Counted from the first letter of the stretch, positions 17,806 to 26,454 are shown. The stretch is 64,000 nt of DNA from Rhodococcus oryzae (GCF_005049235.1 NZ_SUMD01000002.1:310001-374000); one strand, 5' to 3'. A program made the numbers and translations. The notes: generated by a model not told the origin, from the letters alone.

Positions 17806-19467
17806 TCACTCCCCTTCGATCTGGCGACGATCCTGGACGATGCGAAAACGCCCGGCGATGAAGGACTCGTCGGTGAGGGTCGCATTGCCTGCAGGGTTGA
17901 GGCCGGTGACGTGGTAGTCGCTGTAGGCGGCCGCGAACTGCATGGGCATCGAGGACACCAGATTTGCCGACAGGGAGGCCCCGGCATCGGCGTATGCGTC
18001 CGCCACCTCGTCGATGACGGCGTCGTCGGTGCAATAGAGGTACGAGCTGATCGCGCCGTGACTGCGGACGCTCGCGGTCGCGTGCTCCACCGCGGACGCG
18101 GTGTCGGCGGCGTCGACGAGGAACGCGACCGGGCCGAACTGTTCGCCCTCGGGAAGGGTGTCTCCCCGGCGTGGGTCGACCCTGATGACCAGCGGGGTCG
18201 CCGCCCGGGCCTGGGGGTAGTCCGGATGCGCGTACGGCAGTGGCCTGCGGACCAGGGTCCCCCTCGCCTCGGCCGCGTCGGCGAGCGCGGTGATCGAGTG
18301 CAGCGTCGCGTCGGACTGCAGCGCGCCGCAGACGGCACCGGCGCGGCGAGGTGCGCCTGCCAGATCGTCGATCGCCGCGAGGAGCGCGGTGATGACGTCG
18401 TCTCGTGCGATCACACCCTCGTCCGTGCGCACACCGGCGTCCGGGATGTAGATGTTCTGCGGAGTGGTGCACATCTGACCACTGAAGAGCGAGAGACCCC
18501 CGGCGAGCGTCCGCATGGCTGCTGACAGGTCGGAAACAGAGTCCAGGACAACGGTGTTGACGCCCGCGGTCTCGGTGAACACCAGGGTGTTCGGGACGTT
18601 TCGTTCCAGCCACGACCCGAACGTGGGGCTGCCGGTGAAGTCGACGATCCGCACCTCGGGGCTGGTCGCCAGCTGCCCCGCGACCGGGGCGTCCGCGGTG
18701 TCGACGACCAACTGAACGGCGTCGGCAGGCAGCTGCGCCTCGGCCAGCACCTCGCGGATCACGCGAACCGCGAGCGCGGTCGCGAGCACCGAGCGGGGGT
18801 GCGGCTTGACGAGAACCGGATTTCCCGTCGCCAGGTTCGCGAGGATCGCCGGGTAGGCGTTCCATGCAGGGAACGAGGCGCAGGCGACGACGAGTGCGGT
18901 GCCGAGCGGGCGGGCGCGGAATCGCTTCCGCAGCGTCACATCCGACTTGCCGAATCGCTGCTGCCACGTCACGTGTCCTGGCACCCGGGTCATGGCCGAC
19001 CAGGCCATCGCCACGGCCTCAAGACCGCGGTCGAGCGCATTGGTCCCACTTCCGCTGCAGGCCATGTTGAGGCTCTGCCCTGTGGTGTGTGCGGTGACGG
19101 CCGCGAACTCCTGGCCGCGCTGGTGGATCCGGTGCAGTACCTCGAGGCACACGCCGACCCGACGCTCGACGTCGGCGTCGCGGAGGGCGGTGGCCGCGGC
19201 TGCCGCACCCACCAGCGCCTCGTCAACGGAGGGCGCGCTGTAGCTGACGTTGAGCGCCTTCGCGGTGTACGGCGAGATCTCGTCTGCGGTGATCACCGAG
19301 TCCGTGGGAGACGAAAGCGTCAGGGTGGCACCGTCGTAGGTGCCGAGGATGGCGTCGGCCTGCGCGGCGTCGGGCGGGGCGATGGGCGCATAACCGGTCC
19401 ACGCGGTGCGGGTGCGGTTGGCCTCTGTCGCTGCCTGCAGCAGTTCGAGGTGGGTTTCGAAGAACAT
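17806..19467 (-). CDS. PaaN-type aldehyde dehydrogenase
   Basis: A 553-residue aldehyde dehydrogenase of the PaaN group: MFFETHLELLQAATEANRTR opens it as in that family, FTETAGVNTVV carries the catalytic glutamate and GQMCTTPQNIYI the catalytic cysteine; VVACASFPAWNAYPAIL and NLATGNPVLVKPHPRS form the cofactor site. PaaN proteins are annotated in phenylacetate catabolism, with incompletely known substrates. In this context it probably oxidises an aldehyde made by the carotenoid-oxygenase-family enzyme (inference). Start chosen at ATG 19467 because the family motif begins there; a TTG seven codons upstream is also in frame. First gene of the operon, 182 bases after the regulator. Confidence 0.85.
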   Translation of the reverse strand: MFFETHLELLQAATEANRTRTAWTGYAPIAPPDAAQADAILGTYDGATLTLSSPTDSVITADEISPYTAKALNVSYSAPSVDEALVGAAAAATALRDADVERRVGVCLEVLHRIHQRGQEFAAVTAHTTGQSLNMACSGSGTNALDRGLEAVAMAWSAMTRVPGHVTWQQRFGKSDVTLRKRFRARPLGTALVVACASFPAWNAYPAILANLATGNPVLVKPHPRSVLATALAVRVIREVLAEAQLPADAVQLVVDTADAPVAGQLATSPEVRIVDFTGSPTFGSWLERNVPNTLVFTETAGVNTVVLDSVSDLSAAMRTLAGGLSLFSGQMCTTPQNIYIPDAGVRTDEGVIARDDVITALLAAIDDLAGAPRRAGAVCGALQSDATLHSITALADAAEARGTLVRRPLPYAHPDYPQARAATPLVIRVDPRRGDTLPEGEQFGPVAFLVDAADTASAVEHATASVRSHGAISSYLYCTDDAVIDEVADAYADAGASLSANLVSSMPMQFAAAYSDYHVTGLNPAGNATLTDESFIAGRFRIVQDRRQIEGE

Positions 19468-19563
19468 GGGCGCTCGTTCCTGTGTCAACAGATTGTGGCG
19501 AGATCAGGCAGTCATCGGGGTGGGTGTGCGGACGAGGGCGATCGTCCGCTTTGCCCGATCTAA

Positions 19564-19581
19564 CTACTATTATTGAAGTGA
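19564..19581. promoter_or_regulatory. Operator-like motif upstream of the aldehyde dehydrogenase operon
   Basis: Read on the minus strand the site is TCACTTCAATAATAGTAG. It matches the site at 21896-21913 at 14 of 18 positions, with an identical ACTTCAATAA core and GTAG end. It lies 97 bases upstream of the operon start, in an AT-rich patch of the 182-base gap. A shared regulator, most simply one of the two duplicated HxlR proteins, would explain it. Confidence 0.5.
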
Positions 19582-19649
19582 ACCAGCACACACAGCGGGT
19601 TGTCAACGGTCGACGATGTCGGACCGTTCGAGGGTGAGAGTTGCTTCGG

Positions 19650-20591
19650 CTAGCGCGGGAGCCGAGCGCCGAACGGAAACGGCTCGAAGCGCACGGACGT
19701 GCGTTTCAGCCTGGCCTCGCATCCGCGGCACCGCAGCGCCGGGAGCAACCAGGAGCCGCAGTCGTGGTGGCGGATCTTCGGACCGAGCGGGAGTGCGCCG
19801 GGGTGCGCGAGCTCTGTCCAGGACAGCAGGAAGGCGAAGATCGGGAACAATCCCCTGCCTCGCGGGGTCAGCACGTACTCGCGGCCGCCGCCGTGTTCGG
19901 CCCGGGTGAGGATCTGCACTTCGGACAGCCGTCCCAACCGCTCGGTGAGGGTCGTCGGCGAGATGCTCAGGATCGACTGGAACTCGCCGAAGCGGCGAAC
20001 CCCCGACAGCGCCAAGCCCGTGACCATGGCGCTCCAGCGGTCGCCGATCGCCTCCATGACCTCGGTGAACTGCAGGTCGGCCCGGCTCACTGACGGGGCG
20101 GTGCGTGTCGACCGCCTTCGCCCGCCCCGTGCCACGAGGACCAGAGATTCGCGGTCCAGCTCGAGCCGCGCATCGCGCGTACCGACGGCGCCGCCGCAGT
20201 GCCTGCACATCATCGCCGGTGGTCCCCGGTGGCCGCAGTCGATGTGCACCAACTCGGGTTGCAGCAGCCCTTCCGGGGACCACTCGCGCTGCCATGCCCA
20301 CACGCTGGCCAGGATCTCCCAGGTCGCCAGGCCGAGCTCGGTCAGCAGGTAGTCGTGGCGGTCGCCGCCGTTCGGCTGCGGCCTGCGTTCCATCAGGCCC
20401 GCCTCGACCAGCGCGTTCAGTCGTGCCGTCAGCATGGCGGGCGGAGCGCCGGTTCGGTCGATCCACTGGCTGAAGCGGCGCACGTGATCGACGAAGACCT
20501 CGCGCAGGATGGCAAGGGTCAGCCGGTCGCCGAGCAGGTCGATCGTCTGGGCAACCGGACTCGGAGGTGCGGCGGCGCCGGGTTCGGCCAC
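19650..20591 (-). CDS. Second duplicated HxlR-type regulator with Cys ribbons
   Basis: A 313-residue protein with the same double architecture as the regulator at 10327-11349. Copy one has LLGDRLTLAILREVFVDH, FSQWIDRTGAPPAMLTARL and IDCGHRGPPAMMCRHCG; copy two has IGDRWSAMVTGLALSG, FGEFQSILSISPTTLTERL and HHDCGSWLLPALRCRGCE. Both ribbons keep C-x9-C-x2-C, a likely metal site. The start is GTG 20591, eight bases after GGAAGG; another GTG nine bases upstream overlaps that site. It follows the third thiolase on the same strand by 53 bases and precedes the aldehyde dehydrogenase operon, so it probably regulates both. Confidence 0.8.
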   Translation of the reverse strand: MAEPGAAAPPSPVAQTIDLLGDRLTLAILREVFVDHVRRFSQWIDRTGAPPAMLTARLNALVEAGLMERRPQPNGGDRHDYLLTELGLATWEILASVWAWQREWSPEGLLQPELVHIDCGHRGPPAMMCRHCGGAVGTRDARLELDRESLVLVARGGRRRSTRTAPSVSRADLQFTEVMEAIGDRWSAMVTGLALSGVRRFGEFQSILSISPTTLTERLGRLSEVQILTRAEHGGGREYVLTPRGRGLFPIFAFLLSWTELAHPGALPLGPKIRHHDCGSWLLPALRCRGCEARLKRTSVRFEPFPFGARLPR

Positions 20592-20644
20592 GTCACCCAC
20601 CTTCCGGTACTGCCTGTGACGATCGCGTCCCGCGGATCGCTTGT

Positions 20645-21838
20645 TCAGGCCTCCAACACAATAGCGATGCCCTGTCCCACGCCGATGCACGCAGCCGCGA
20701 CCCCGATGCCCCCGCCGAGTCGGCGGAGATGGCGCAGGCAGTCGACCACCATTCGGGCCGCCGACGCGCCGATCGGATGACCAAGGGCGATCGCGCCGCC
20801 GAAGGGGTTGACGCGATCGACCGGGATGCCGGGGAGTTCACGCAGGCAGGACAGCACCATCGCGGCGAATGCCTCGTTGAGCTCGAGCACTCGAACGTCG
20901 GCGAGCTCGAGACCCGCTCGGTCCAGGGCCTTTGCGATCGCGGAGACGGGCGCCAGCGCGAACTTGTCGGGTTCGGTGCCGACGACCGCGGAGGCCAGCA
21001 CCCGGCCGAGCGGTTCGACGCCGAGCTCGTCGGCGACGGCTCCGGTGCCGACCAGCGCCGCGACCGCTCCGTCGCTGATCGGGGACGAGTTCCCGGCGGT
21101 GACGCTGCCGCCGCTCGAGAAGGCCGGCCGCAGGGTGGCCAGGGTGGCGGCATCGGTCTCCCGGATGGGTTCGTCGCGGTCGAGGGTCGGGTGCGGCATC
21201 ACGAAGCCGTCGTGCACGCCGTCCGTCCACGCCCGGCCGGCCAGCTCGTGTGACCGAAGCGCCCATTCGTCCTGCTCGAGGCGGCCGACGCCCAGCTGCT
21301 CCGCCACCAGTTCCGCGGATCTTCCGAGCGACTCGACCCAGGCCGCGGGAAATTTGGGGTTCGGCATGCGCCACCCGACGGTGGTGGGGATCAGCTCCAT
21401 CGATCGCGGGAACGCGGCGTCCACGGGCGGGAGCACGTACGGTGCGCGGCTCATGCTCTCCGAGCCGCCTGCGATCGTGATCTCGGCGTCGCCGACCGCG
21501 ACGCGCCTGACCGCGGACAACACCGCCTCGGCGCCGGAGCCGCACAGCCGGTTGACCGACACCCCCGGAATCGTGTGCGGAAGCCCCGCGAGCAGCAGCG
21601 CCATCCGGGCCACGTTGCGGTTGTCCTCGCCCGCGCCGTTGGAATTTCCCCAGACGACATCGTCGATGCGGCCCGGATCGAGCGCGGGGTGCCTGCGGAC
21701 CAGGTCGGCGATCGGAAGCGCGGCCAGGTCGTCGGCCCTGACGCGCGAGAGCGCCCCGCGGGCCGCGCCGAACGGGGTTCGGACGGCATCGATCACCCAC
21801 GGCGCGCGACGGTCCGACGGGGAAAGGCTCTGGGTCAT
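20645..21838 (-). CDS. Thiolase (acetyl-CoA acyltransferase, PcaF/FadA type)
   Basis: A 397-residue thiolase with a full catalytic set: C99 in VNRLCGSGAEAV, LNEAFAAMVLS, H354 in GGAIALGHPIGAS and C384 in AACIGVGQGIA, the last two exactly 30 residues apart. It should cleave a 3-ketoacyl-CoA to acetyl-CoA and a shortened acyl-CoA; the sequence resembles the PcaF/PaaJ group that acts on 3-oxoadipyl-CoA, though the substrate cannot be fixed. Start ATG 21838 after GGAGGAGTCCCC. Divergent from an acyl-CoA synthetase across 92 bases that contain the operator-like motif. It is the only FadA-type thiolase in the island with both cysteines. Confidence 0.9.
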   Translation of the reverse strand: MTQSLSPSDRRAPWVIDAVRTPFGAARGALSRVRADDLAALPIADLVRRHPALDPGRIDDVVWGNSNGAGEDNRNVARMALLLAGLPHTIPGVSVNRLCGSGAEAVLSAVRRVAVGDAEITIAGGSESMSRAPYVLPPVDAAFPRSMELIPTTVGWRMPNPKFPAAWVESLGRSAELVAEQLGVGRLEQDEWALRSHELAGRAWTDGVHDGFVMPHPTLDRDEPIRETDAATLATLRPAFSSGGSVTAGNSSPISDGAVAALVGTGAVADELGVEPLGRVLASAVVGTEPDKFALAPVSAIAKALDRAGLELADVRVLELNEAFAAMVLSCLRELPGIPVDRVNPFGGAIALGHPIGASAARMVVDCLRHLRRLGGGIGVAAACIGVGQGIAIVLEA

Positions 21839-21895
21839 GGGGACTCCTCCTGTGCGGTCGGGTGCGGCCCTTGCGGAATCTCGCCCGCCTGTTGT

Positions 21896-21913
21896 CTACT
21901 TCAATAACTGTAG
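21896..21913. promoter_or_regulatory. Operator-like motif in the divergent thiolase/ligase promoter
   Basis: CTACTTCAATAACTGTAG: an imperfect dyad with CTAC and GTAG arms around ten bases. The ligase ATG is 18 bases downstream and the thiolase start 58 bases to the left, so a bound protein could affect both. Shares 14 of 18 positions with the minus-strand site at 19564-19581. Confidence 0.55.
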
Positions 21914-21930
21914 CGAATGGAAGGAGCCTC

Positions 21931-23490
21931 ATGTCGATAGCCGACGTGCTTCGTACCGCGGCCGATCGGTACGGGCCCGCGATCGCGATCGAGGACAGCT
22001 GCAAGTCTCGAACGTTCACCGAACTCTCCGACCGGGCACACGCGCTGGCCGGGGCCCTCGATGACCTCGGCCTCGCAGTGGGGAGCCGGGTCGTCGTCCT
22101 GCTCGGCAACGCCGTCGAGGCGGTCGAGGTCGATCTCGCGCTGGCGATCGGCGGCTTCGTCCGGGTCGCTCTCAATCCGCGCGTCGGATCTCTGGATTGG
22201 GAACGCGTTGTGCACGACTGCGCGCCAGACGCGCTGATCGTCGACCCTCGGATCGCGGGCGCGGCCGAGTTCACCGCCCGGACGCTCACCCCGACAGTGA
22301 TCACCGTCGACGGGACCTCGTCGACCCTGCCGTCGCTCGACGAGTTGGCGACCGGAGCCGCCCGTCACGCTGCGATTCCTACGCCTGAGCCGGATTCGCT
22401 GTGCGCGTTGCACTATTCGTCCGGGACAACCGGGGTACCGAAGGGCGCCCAGCGGACCCACGCGAACCGGCTGGCTTCGCTGCGCGCGATGCGCGACCAG
22501 GTGCTCGCAGGCACCCTCGACGGCGCCGAGCCGGCGGTGTTCCTGCATGTAGGCCCCGTCATTCACACCAGCGGGCTCTTCGTGCTGCCGTTCCTCGAGG
22601 CCGGTGGACGACAGGTGCTGCTCGATCACATCGGCCCGGCGGGTCTGATCGACGCCGTCGAGGCCCACGCCGCGACCCACACCGCGCTGGTGCCCACGGT
22701 CATCGCCCGGCTGCTGGACTTCGACGACGACCGGCTGTCGGTGATGCGGCGCATGCGCATGCTCGCGTATGCGGGCGCACCGATGCCGGTCGAGCATGTC
22801 CGGCAGGCATACCGCCGCATCACGCCCAATCTCGTTCAGTACTACGGGATGGTCGAGGCGATCCCGCCCCTGACCGTGTTGACCGCGGCGGACCACCGCC
22901 GCGGCGTGCTCGAGAACCCCGACCTGCTCGGCTCGGTGGGTCGGGCCTGCCCGGAGGCGGACATCGTCATCCGCGATCTCGGCGATGCCGTCCCCAACGG
23001 GGAGGTCGGCGAGCTCGTCGTCGCAGGCCCCGCGGTCAGCCCGGGGTATCACAATGCGGGCACGCGAACGGATCTGGGCAAGAGCCATGTCGACGGCGTG
23101 CTCTACTCGGGCGACCTCGGCTACCGCGATCAAGACGGTTACATCCATCTGACCGGCCGCAGCAAGGACATGATCATCACCGGCGGATACAACGTTTATC
23201 CCCGCGAGGTGGAGGAGGCGATCTCCGCGATCCCCGGGGTCGACGATGTCGTCGTCGTCGGGCTGCCAGACGAGGTGTGGGGGCAACGCATCGTCGCCGC
23301 GTACACATCGACCGCCGACGCGGGGGTCGACGAGGGCGTCGTGCTGGCGGAGAGCCGCAGGCGGCTGCCCGACTACAAACGCCCCAAGGCCGCGCAGTGC
23401 GTCGACCGTCTCCCGTTGACCGCGCTGGGAAAGGTGGATCGGGCGGCGGCCGCCGAGCTGCTCGGCGCCCTGGGCCGTACCGCATCGTGA
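21931..23490 (+). CDS. AMP-forming acyl-CoA synthetase
   Basis: A 519-residue ANL ligase: LHYSSGTTGVPKGAQRTH is the phosphate loop (about residues 163-180), YYGMVEAIPPL the A5 motif, YSGDLGYRDQDGYIHLTGRS and KDMIITGGYNVYPREVEEAI the A7-A8 region, and TALGKVDRAAAAEL the C-terminal catalytic lysine. It should make an acyl-CoA from a free acid and ATP. It belongs to the FadD/long-chain ligase-like branch and differs clearly from the ligase at 14833-16572, so the two likely act on different acids or at different steps. ATG 21931 follows AAGGAGCCTC. Followed after 46 bases by the nitronate-monooxygenase-family gene. Confidence 0.9.
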   Translation: MSIADVLRTAADRYGPAIAIEDSCKSRTFTELSDRAHALAGALDDLGLAVGSRVVVLLGNAVEAVEVDLALAIGGFVRVALNPRVGSLDWERVVHDCAPDALIVDPRIAGAAEFTARTLTPTVITVDGTSSTLPSLDELATGAARHAAIPTPEPDSLCALHYSSGTTGVPKGAQRTHANRLASLRAMRDQVLAGTLDGAEPAVFLHVGPVIHTSGLFVLPFLEAGGRQVLLDHIGPAGLIDAVEAHAATHTALVPTVIARLLDFDDDRLSVMRRMRMLAYAGAPMPVEHVRQAYRRITPNLVQYYGMVEAIPPLTVLTAADHRRGVLENPDLLGSVGRACPEADIVIRDLGDAVPNGEVGELVVAGPAVSPGYHNAGTRTDLGKSHVDGVLYSGDLGYRDQDGYIHLTGRSKDMIITGGYNVYPREVEEAISAIPGVDDVVVVGLPDEVWGQRIVAAYTSTADAGVDEGVVLAESRRRLPDYKRPKAAQCVDRLPLTALGKVDRAAAAELLGALGRTAS

Positions 23491-23536
23491 ACTCACACAA
23501 GCACTTACACCGACAGCACCCAATAGAGGAACCATC

Positions 23537-24502
23537 ATGACCGACTCTTTCCTGTCCACCCTGCGCCTGCCGGTCGTCGCGGCACCGATGTTCCTGGTGT
23601 CCGGCCCGGAGCTCGTCACCGCTGCCTGTACCGCCGGCATCGTCGGCTCCTTCCCGACGCAGAACTGCCGCACCGCGGCGGACCTCGACACCTGGATGGG
23701 ATCGATCACCGATCAGCTCCGCGCGGCCGAGGCCGCCGCGGTCCCGGTCGCCCCGTGGGCGGCAAACGTGATCACCCACAGCAGCAACGCCCGGCTCGCT
23801 GACGACCTGCGCCTCATCGCCGAGTACAAGCCGCAGATCGTCATCACCGCACTCGGATCCCCGAAGCCCGTGATGGACATCGTCAAGGGATACGGCGGCA
23901 CGGTGATCGCCGACGTGGTGAACCTGCGCCTCGCGCGCAAGGCCGCCGACGCGGGCGTGGACGGCATGGCCTGCGTGTCGGCGGGCGCAGGCGGACACAC
24001 GGGCCACCTGTCGCCCTTCGCGTTCACCTCTGCCGTGCGCGAGTTCTTCGACGGGATGATCATCATCGGGGGCGGCATCAGTGACGGTCACGGTGTCGCG
24101 GGTGCGATCACCGCAGGCGCCGACCTCGTTTACATGGGTACCCGGTTCCTGGCGGCCGCAGAGAGCATGGCCGCGGACGGGTACAAGCAGATGGTCGTCG
24201 ACCACGGTCCCGACGACCTCGTGGTCAGCTCCGCGATCACCGGCACCCCGGCCTCCTGGCTCAAGCCCAGCCTCGCTGCCTGCGGACTCGATCCCGACAA
24301 CCTGACGCCGCCGATCGGGGAGAAGAACTACACCGCCGGTGCGGAATCGATGAAGCGATGGAAGGACGTCTGGGCGGCCGGCCAGGGGCTCGCGCCCATC
24401 CGCGGGATCGAACCGGTGAGCACGATCGTCGAGAGCATCGAGAAGGAGTACGTCACGGCGTTGCAGCGGTCGAGTCGGTTGATCGCGACGGCAGTGCGTT
24501 GA
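23537..24502 (+). CDS. Nitronate monooxygenase-family FMN protein
   Basis: A 321-residue TIM-barrel flavoprotein of the 2-nitropropane dioxygenase/nitronate monooxygenase family. LPVVAAPMFLVSGPELVTA opens the barrel, SAGAGGHTGHLSPFAF is the phosphate/FMN loop, and IIIGGGISDGHGVAGAITAGADLVYMGTRF (in part) the second FMN site. Members oxidise alkyl nitronates, and relatives include FabK enoyl reductases and other poorly known flavoenzymes, so a redox step on a CoA intermediate is also possible. ATG 23537 after AGAGGA. Probably co-transcribed with the upstream synthetase; together they form the rightward arm of the island. Confidence 0.82.
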   Translation: MTDSFLSTLRLPVVAAPMFLVSGPELVTAACTAGIVGSFPTQNCRTAADLDTWMGSITDQLRAAEAAAVPVAPWAANVITHSSNARLADDLRLIAEYKPQIVITALGSPKPVMDIVKGYGGTVIADVVNLRLARKAADAGVDGMACVSAGAGGHTGHLSPFAFTSAVREFFDGMIIIGGGISDGHGVAGAITAGADLVYMGTRFLAAAESMAADGYKQMVVDHGPDDLVVSSAITGTPASWLKPSLAACGLDPDNLTPPIGEKNYTAGAESMKRWKDVWAAGQGLAPIRGIEPVSTIVESIEKEYVTALQRSSRLIATAVR

Positions 24503-24507
24503 GTTCC

Positions 24508-24525
24508 GCGGCGCGCCCGCGCCGC
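24508..24525 (+). terminator. GC-rich hairpin after the flavoprotein gene
   Basis: GCGGCGCG (24508-24515) and CGCGCCGC (24518-24525) are perfect complements, six bases after the stop codon. The two-base loop would open a pair or two in practice. There is no T-run, so termination is inferred from position. Confidence 0.4.
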
Positions 24526-24558
24526 CGACATGTCGCACGCCGTGGCTACGGTTGACCG

Positions 24559-26247
24559 GTGACCGCCAAGGCCCGCCGAAAGAACAGCCGCCAGTCGACG
24601 AAGACCGACTCCCCCGTTGCCGGTGCGGGGGAACGTATCTGGGTGCTGGAGGTGCCGTTCCGGGCGCCCTCCCCTGGTGCGAAGTACTACGGCGGAATCA
24701 AGGCCCACGCCTACGTCGGGTCGGTCCTGCCCGAGGAGCTGCGCCCCTTCGCGGCGAAGCCGTACTCGTACCAGCAGTGGGTCGAGGACGAGCTGAACGG
24801 CACCAGGGGCCCGTCCGCCGAGGCCGCCAGGAAGGAGTTGCGACCCGAACAGATCGAGGGGGCCGCCGCGATCGTCCGGGCGGCCGAGGCGGACTTCCGG
24901 GGCTTCTGCCTCTCCGACGACCCGGGCCTGGGCAAGACGCTCAGCGCGATCGCCGGCGCGAAGGCCGTCGCTCGACTGCGCGGTGGCGAGGCGATTCTCG
25001 TCACCGTGGATCGCCCGACTTCGATCACCATCCCACACTGGCGCGCGTCGATCGCGGCCGTCGGGGACGGCGGATACCGGTGGCTGATCATCTCCCCCGA
25101 CCAACTCAAGAAGCTCATCGCCCGCAACGGCAGGCCGAGGTACCGGTTCGACGTCGTGATCAACGACGAGGCGCACAACTTCCGGCACGACTCGCAGCGC
25201 ACGGACTACCAGCGTCGGGTGACCCGGCACCTCGACCCGCCAGAGAAGGCGCCGTTCGTGATCTCGCTGACCGCGACCCTCGGGCACCACCCCGGCGAGT
25301 GGCGGTACCTGTCGTCGCTGCTGGCGCAGGTGCACCGCGAGCCGCCGCAGCGGTGGGATGAGCTCGGCGCACGGCTGGTCGAGCTGGGGGTGCCGCTGGA
25401 GCGGTACATGGGCCGCTGGCAGTGGACTGCGGAGGCGAAGGCGTCCGGCCGGGTCCAGGCCGATGCCGTCGCCCGCGTGCGCGACGCGATGACCTCCGCC
25501 GAACCGCCGGTGATGCTGCACCGCGACGCGCCGTGGGGCCAGGCCCCGATCGACGGGCTGGGCGTCGACCTGACCTTCGAGCAGCGGCAGCAGTACGAGA
25601 TGGAGTGGGGCGACTACCGGCGCGAGATGCAGCTCGCGCGAACCGGTTCCGACACCGCTCGCGGGCGGGCGGCGCTGATCCGGTTCCGGCAGAAGGCCGG
25701 GATGATCCGTGCGCCGCACACTGCGGACCTGGTCGCGGCGACCGTGGAACGCGGCTACCAGTGCCTGGTAGCGACGGAGATGGTGAGCACCGGCGCGGAG
25801 CCGGTGGCCGACCTGCTCGAGGATCGCGGCATCGCGGTGTCCCGGATCTTCGGCGGCCGCCGCGACGCCGAGAAAGAGCGGCTGCGGTTCCAGCGCGGCG
25901 AGACCCGGGTCGTCGTGTTCAACACGACCTCCGCCATCAGCCTGCACGCCGCCGAGCACCTCGCCGACGGGAGTCGCGCCACCGCCACCCCGCGGATCGG
26001 GTTCTTTCACCAGCCCCGGTACTCCGGCATCGCCGCCCGGCAGACCATCGGTCGCGCGCACCGCGACTATCAGGTCTGCCCGTGGTCGCTGCTCTACGCC
26101 ACCGACACGGTCGAGGAGTCCGCGGCCACCACGATGGTCGGCCGGCTGATGGTCACCTCGGCCAGCGTCGACGGCGACACCAGCGCGTTGGCGTCGATCG
26201 CCCGGATGTTCAACGCCGACTGGATCGACGAGCGGGCCTTCGATTGA
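24559..26247 (+). CDS. Orphan SF2 helicase (DEAH-type)
   Basis: A 562-residue superfamily 2 helicase. Motif I is LSDDPGLGKTLSA (about residues 117-129), motif II INDEAHNFRH, motif III SLTATLGHH, and motif VI QTIGRAHRDYQ near residue 500. The spacing and the GLGKT loop resemble SNF2/phage-type helicases rather than RecG or UvrB. No nuclease, methylase or zinc domain is visible, and no restriction or phage genes flank it. It could be a remnant of a phage or defence module or a chromosomal repair helicase. Start GTG 24559. Helicase fold firm; role unknown. Confidence 0.8.
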   Translation: MTAKARRKNSRQSTKTDSPVAGAGERIWVLEVPFRAPSPGAKYYGGIKAHAYVGSVLPEELRPFAAKPYSYQQWVEDELNGTRGPSAEAARKELRPEQIEGAAAIVRAAEADFRGFCLSDDPGLGKTLSAIAGAKAVARLRGGEAILVTVDRPTSITIPHWRASIAAVGDGGYRWLIISPDQLKKLIARNGRPRYRFDVVINDEAHNFRHDSQRTDYQRRVTRHLDPPEKAPFVISLTATLGHHPGEWRYLSSLLAQVHREPPQRWDELGARLVELGVPLERYMGRWQWTAEAKASGRVQADAVARVRDAMTSAEPPVMLHRDAPWGQAPIDGLGVDLTFEQRQQYEMEWGDYRREMQLARTGSDTARGRAALIRFRQKAGMIRAPHTADLVAATVERGYQCLVATEMVSTGAEPVADLLEDRGIAVSRIFGGRRDAEKERLRFQRGETRVVVFNTTSAISLHAAEHLADGSRATATPRIGFFHQPRYSGIAARQTIGRAHRDYQVCPWSLLYATDTVEESAATTMVGRLMVTSASVDGDTSALASIARMFNADWIDERAFD

Positions 26248-26266
26248 GTTGACGTGCGCGATCCGG

Positions 26267-26283
26267 GTCCCGCTCAGCGGGAC
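26267..26283 (+). terminator. Short stem-loop after the helicase
   Basis: GTCCCGC-TCA-GCGGGAC is a perfect 7-bp stem with a three-base loop 19 bases after the helicase stop. No T-run follows (ACAAATCGG is next). Candidate terminator in the 207-base gap before the SDR gene. Confidence 0.5.
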
Positions 26284-26454
26284 AAATCGGTTCGGTGGTC
26301 GGGGCACGGCACCTAGCCTCCGATTCGGACGAACCCGGTCGCAGCCATCGGCTCGGGGGATATCTTCGGCAACTGGGTGTCGCTCGGTGCATGCCCATTG
26401 ACCGATTCGGCATTTGGCCGCATCGCATCGGATCTTCTGTTCGAAGGGAATTTC

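Noticed and set aside
19483-19488. TTGACA on the minus strand as a -35 box
   Set aside because: A -10 box 17 bases on would lie inside the aldehyde dehydrogenase coding sequence; the TTG is better seen as a possible alternative start.
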